Source: JBEKTY01 sp049515555 (GTDB lineage Bacteria > Planctomycetota > Planctomycetia > Pirellulales > Thermoguttaceae). From it: 8,597 nucleotides of DNA. The DNA is taken from positions 1-8,597 of the forward strand of contig JBEKTY010000257.1 in assembly GCA_049515555.1 (NCBI GenBank), in the 5' to 3' direction. Each line of letters opens with the position of its first letter. Within the stretch, counting starts at the first letter, position 1. The notes below the pieces were generated by a model that saw only the letters and a list, made by a program, of their open reading frames with translations, was not told the DNA's origin and did no database searches. Shown here in pieces: positions 6,287-8,597 of the stretch. The translations under genes were made by a program, and so were the position numbers.

Positions 6287-6460
6287 TCATGCCGTGAACG
6301 GTTATTGGCAGGGGACTGACACCAAACCGATCTGTCCGGTGCGTGTCGCACGGGCTTGTGGGGTCAGACAGCCTGCGGCCGTTGGGCTGGAAAGCCTTTG
6401 CCCCACTGGGATTGCGCCCAATTATTGACAATCGCACCAGGAAAAATTATCTGGCGCTGA
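6287..6460. other. Intergenic stretch with possible degenerate repeat pieces
   Basis: No gene is seen. Two short motifs, GGGGACTGACACC (6311-6323) and GGGGTCAGACA (6360-6370), resemble fragments of dispersed repeats, but they do not pair well with each other. A TTGACA hexamer at 6425-6430 has no convincing -10 partner. Confidence 0.35.
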
Positions 6461-6721
6461 ATTCGCCCGGCGACTCCTGAATACGATTACAGCAATCCGG
6501 ATCGACTGCGTCGCGAATTTGAACGTCGCTTGGAACAGCCGCCGAGCGAGTCGGCCGATGTCTCCTCGTGGCAACAGTCAATCGCCCAGCTCAAGCGGCG
6601 GATCGGCCGGTTGATCGACGCCTACGAAAACGGGTGGTTGGAAAAGGCGGAGTTGGAGCCGCGGCTGCGGCGTATCAAGCAGCGCCTGACGCAAAGCGCC
6701 GCAGAGCGTGCCACCAATTAA
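6461..6721 (+). pseudogene. Remnant of a large serine recombinase (C-terminal coiled region)
   Basis: An open frame runs from just after a stop at 6458-6460 to the stop at 6719-6721, about 86 codons. The segment NPDRLRREFERRLEQP, then QLKRRIGRLIDAYENG, WLEKAELEPRLRRIKQRL, matches the recognisable pattern of the coiled region after the zinc ribbon in large serine recombinases (KLKRGIxRLIDxYxEGLIExxEFEPR). The catalytic resolvase domain, the recombinase domain and the zinc ribbon are all missing, and the usual continuation after the coil is cut off by the stop. No start codon with a ribosome binding site is seen. It is a relic of an integrase or transposon-type recombinase, not an active gene. 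The family call rests on pattern memory, not a search. Confidence 0.65.
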
Positions 6722-6889
6722 CAACGGTGGGGCAACGCACAGAAGACCAACATAAACGTACTTGGCCTTCCACACGCCTATGCCTGATTCTCGTATGCCA
6801 AAGCGATCAAGAAAGGTTGTGACTGCTAGAAAGCCAGAAGCGTAAACCAGGGCAGAGAATGTTAGAAACCATGCTGGTATCCTCGCCCA
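6716..6889 (-). pseudogene. Piece of a membrane protein with two hydrophobic segments
   Basis: The minus-strand reading gives about 58 residues: a hydrophobic segment IPAWFLTFSALVYASGFLAV, then TTFLDRFGIRESG, VWKAKYVYVG, and a second hydrophobic run LLCVAPPLLI. The pattern of a membrane segment, short loop with a charged RFGI motif, then a KAKY-led second helix reads like the N-terminal part of a multi-pass membrane protein. The frame continues into sequence that is the antisense of the recombinase remnant, so the natural continuation is lost near 6716-6721. It is in frame with the PDZ piece upstream on the same strand, but I see no start codon of its own. Function unknown. Confidence 0.4.
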
Positions 6890-6919
6890 AAGTCCCCGTT
6901 CGCCGCGTCCCGAAACAGT

Positions 6920-7371
6920 ATCGGACAGCGGAAACGTGCAATACACAAGTTTGCCACCTGAGGCACGTAAGGTTAAGCAAATCGCTGATCCCGAGCCGAT
7001 CCGTGACAAGCGTGAGCAAAAATCATGCACCGTAGGGATTTGCTTGCCATTGATCTGTAGAATAGTCATCCCCTCGGTGATGTCAGCCTCTGCAACTGGA
7101 GAACCCGCGGCCACCTCAGTAACAAAGATGCCCTTGTTCTCAGTCATGCGGTCACATCGCTCAACAAGATCCCCCGCGGCAAGCAGTATCCCTTGGCTCC
7201 TATTGGGGCGTCCTCGTCGTCTAGCCTGACATCTGTATTCGAGAAACGGGCTGTTCGCCATTTTCGAACCAGCTCATCGGTGACATCGGTGACTTTCAAA
7301 CCGAAATGTTGAATAATGACTGAGACGGGCGGAACTAGGCATCGCTTCTGCGGAAGGCGAATGGTAATCAT
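6920..7371 (-). pseudogene. Broken PDZ-domain protein gene
   Basis: On the minus strand, one frame (7171 down to 6920) encodes a good PDZ half: DLVERCDRMTENKGIFVTEV, then AGSPVAEADITEGMTILQINGK and SRLSRIGSGSAICLTLR, the pattern of HtrA/Do-like PDZ domains. The first PDZ strand, FGLKVTDVTDELVRKW (7305-7258), lies upstream in a different frame. The two therefore need a frameshift, with about 87 extra bases between them. The protease domain expected before a PDZ of this kind is absent. I read it as a degenerate remnant of an HtrA-like or other PDZ protein. A short intact PDZ-plus-membrane protein starting at 7261 is the alternative, but it has no convincing start signal. Confidence 0.5.
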
Positions 7372-7761
7372 GTGTGAGATCGTGTTGAGCAGAGAGGGCG
7401 CGCGGTGGTCTCATAATACTCTATCGACACCCCCGTCGTCAGCAGTTGACTGTGCCGACCGGCGGGGCAAGCCCGTCAGCGTCAAGCCGAGCCAATCAGG
7501 TCAAGCGGATGCCCCGTTGGTTGGGCGCCAGACGAAGCTAGCGACATTATACCACACGTTGCGGGTGCTGTTTCTCACTTGGGTTACGCCTTGTCGAAAC
7601 ACACGGCCAAGTACTCTCAGTTTCCTGGCCTTCTAGGTAAGGCATGCCCGACGCCAAGAGGAAGCAGTATGTGGGCAGCTTGCGGCCCCACTTCCGTCGT
7701 GCGAGAATGGCGGCATGATTGCGTAGCGCTTCAGTTCCATGTGCCCGAAAGGAGGGGTTTC
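7372..7761. other. Stretch without a recognisable gene
   Basis: These 390 bases lie between the PDZ remnant and the MBL hydrolase gene. I see no protein similarity in either strand. The start of the MBL gene's promoter must lie here, but no -35/-10 pair is convincing; TTGACT (7446-7451) has no partner. A small hairpin-like CGGG-GCAAG-CCCG occurs near 7463-7475. Confidence 0.4.
7749..7755 (+). promoter_or_regulatory. Ribosome binding site of the MBL hydrolase gene
   Basis: AAGGAGG, a near-perfect Shine-Dalgarno, lies six bases before the ATG at 7762. It decides the start: the same frame is open back to a TTG at 7579, but the signal peptide begins at 7762. Confidence 0.8.
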
Positions 7762-8556
7762 ATGCGTCGTTTTCCCATCATTATTTCGGCTGTTGTGTTG
7801 CTGTCCTGTATGGCGATACCCGCCGCGTGCGGAGCCCAGGAAAAGCCGCTTTCCGGCGACCGGATTCCCACCGACAACGGCCCTCTGGTCATCCATCCCA
7901 TCAACCACGCCAGCTTCGTCATGCAGTGGAACGGCAAGACCGTGTACGTAGACCCGGTCGGCGGCATCAATCCCTTCACCGACCTGCCCAAGCCCGACCT
8001 CGTGCTGGTGACCCACATGCACTTCGACCACTTCGACCCGAAAACGCTCGAAGCCCTACTCCCCGCCGGGAACCGGCCAGTCCTCGTCGCCCCCCAGACG
8101 GTCGCCGAAAAGATCCCCGAGTCGCTGCGGGGCAAGGTCACGGTGAAGATCCTCGCCAACGGCGAGAAGACCGAGGCGGCGGGTGTCGAGATCCAAGCCG
8201 TGCCTGCCTACAACTCGACTCCCGGTAACGAAAAGTTCCATCCCAAAGGACGCGACAACGGCTACGTGTTGACGCTGGGCGGCAAGAGGGTCTACGTCGC
8301 CGGCGATACCGAGGACACGCCCGAGATGCGGGCGCTCAAGGGTATCGACGTAGCGTTCCTGCCCATGAACCTGCCGTACACGATGAGCGTCGAGAAGGCG
8401 GCGGAGGCGATCCGCCAGTTCAAGCCCAAGGTCGTCTACCCGTACCACTACCGCAGCCACGACGGCACGAAGGCGGACTTCGGGCAGCTCAAGAGGCTGG
8501 TCGGGGACGATAGCGGTGTGGAGATTTGGGTGCGGGAGTGGTATCCCAAACCGTAG
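7762..8556 (+). CDS. Exported MBL-fold metal-dependent hydrolase (UlaG/UPF0173-like)
   Basis: This 264-residue protein belongs to the metallo-beta-lactamase superfamily, UlaG-like branch. The metal-binding motif is THMHFDH (H85, H87, D89, H90), with NHASF and VYVDP in the preceding strands, a conserved FHPKGRDNGYVL segment (H160), GDTED (D182) and the C-terminal YPYHY (H229), so both metal sites look complete. The N-terminus MRRFPIIISAVVLLSC is a signal peptide. C16 follows a weak lipobox (LLSC), and CGA-Q at 23-26 offers a type I cut, so either a lipoprotein or a soluble periplasmic protein is possible. The substrate is unknown; cytoplasmic relatives include the L-ascorbate-6-phosphate lactonase UlaG, but export argues against that role. 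The next gene starts 23 bases after its stop with its own ribosome binding site, suggesting an operon. GC content returns to the high level of the left half of the window. Confidence 0.88.
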   Translation: MRRFPIIISAVVLLSCMAIPAACGAQEKPLSGDRIPTDNGPLVIHPINHASFVMQWNGKTVYVDPVGGINPFTDLPKPDLVLVTHMHFDHFDPKTLEALLPAGNRPVLVAPQTVAEKIPESLRGKVTVKILANGEKTEAAGVEIQAVPAYNSTPGNEKFHPKGRDNGYVLTLGGKRVYVAGDTEDTPEMRALKGIDVAFLPMNLPYTMSVEKAAEAIRQFKPKVVYPYHYRSHDGTKADFGQLKRLVGDDSGVEIWVREWYPKP

Positions 8557-8579
8557 CGGTCGATGGGGAGGGAGCACAA

Positions 8580-8597
8580 ATGAAGATCAAAGAGGGG
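8580..8597 (+). CDS. Start of a downstream gene (partial)
   Basis: An ATG 23 bases after the MBL gene stop is preceded by GGGAGGGAG (8566-8574) with five bases between, a good ribosome binding site. Six codons are visible (MKIKEG) before the window ends. Product unknown; probably co-transcribed with the MBL hydrolase gene. Confidence 0.55.

Noticed and set aside
6192..6428. Open frame of 78 codons spanning the nested palindrome
   Set aside because: Most of it is repeat-encoded, with no ribosome binding site and no similarity beyond the repeat.
6425..6453. TTGACA followed at 17 bases by TTATCT as a promoter
   Set aside because: The -35 is perfect but the -10 matches only two of six positions, and only a gene remnant lies downstream.
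7579..7761. Upstream TTG start for the MBL hydrolase
   Set aside because: A strong Shine-Dalgarno and a signal peptide start at 7762; the 61 upstream codons show no similarity.

Overview
This is a GC-rich window from a bacterial chromosome or contig, most likely a planctomycete or a close relative. The pointers are a very large secreted multi-domain carbohydrate-active protein, a Tat-exported HDAC-fold enzyme, weak or absent Shine-Dalgarno sequences on some genes, and several families of dispersed palindromic repeats (GGGGACTGTCCC, GTAGGGTGGGACAAGC, GGCACACTCCGTGTGCC, CCCCAAAT runs) of a kind I associate with planctomycete genomes. The taxonomic call is inference; no marker gene is present.

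Layout, left to right. Bases 1-122 are the 3' end of a group II intron, with recognisable domains V and VI. Directly against the intron end lies a composite inverted repeat (123-351) that ends in an octanucleotide tandem array with G-quadruplex potential on the minus strand. Next come three real plus-strand genes and one gene start: (i) a Tat-signal histone-deacetylase-family amidohydrolase (381-1469); (ii) after an 89-bp palindrome, a 1486-residue secreted glycoside-hydrolase-like protein with a duplicated N-terminal module, a clan GH-A type barrel and a C-terminal CBM9-like domain (1610-6070); (iii) after a repeat-filled gap and a lower-GC stretch of gene debris, an exported UlaG-like metallo-beta-lactamase-fold hydrolase (7762-8556); (iv) the first six codons of a further gene (8580 onward).

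The stretch 6071-7761 holds no intact gene that I can support. It contains a nested palindrome (6204-6286), the C-terminal coiled region of a large serine recombinase (plus strand), and on the minus strand a broken PDZ-domain gene and a membrane-protein piece. The recombinase and membrane-protein pieces meet near 6716, so this looks like the scar of an old insertion or deletion.

Function. The intact proteins all carry export signals, so the region appears devoted to periplasmic or extracellular chemistry: polysaccharide binding and hydrolysis, deacetylation of an unknown substrate, and an unknown MBL hydrolysis. No shared pathway can be proven, and the three genes are separated by repeats rather than arranged as one tight operon. 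I see no clear new defence or mobile system. The most unusual points are an in-frame palindromic repeat inside the glycoside-hydrolase gene, the intron abutting the composite repeat, and the exported HDAC-fold enzyme.
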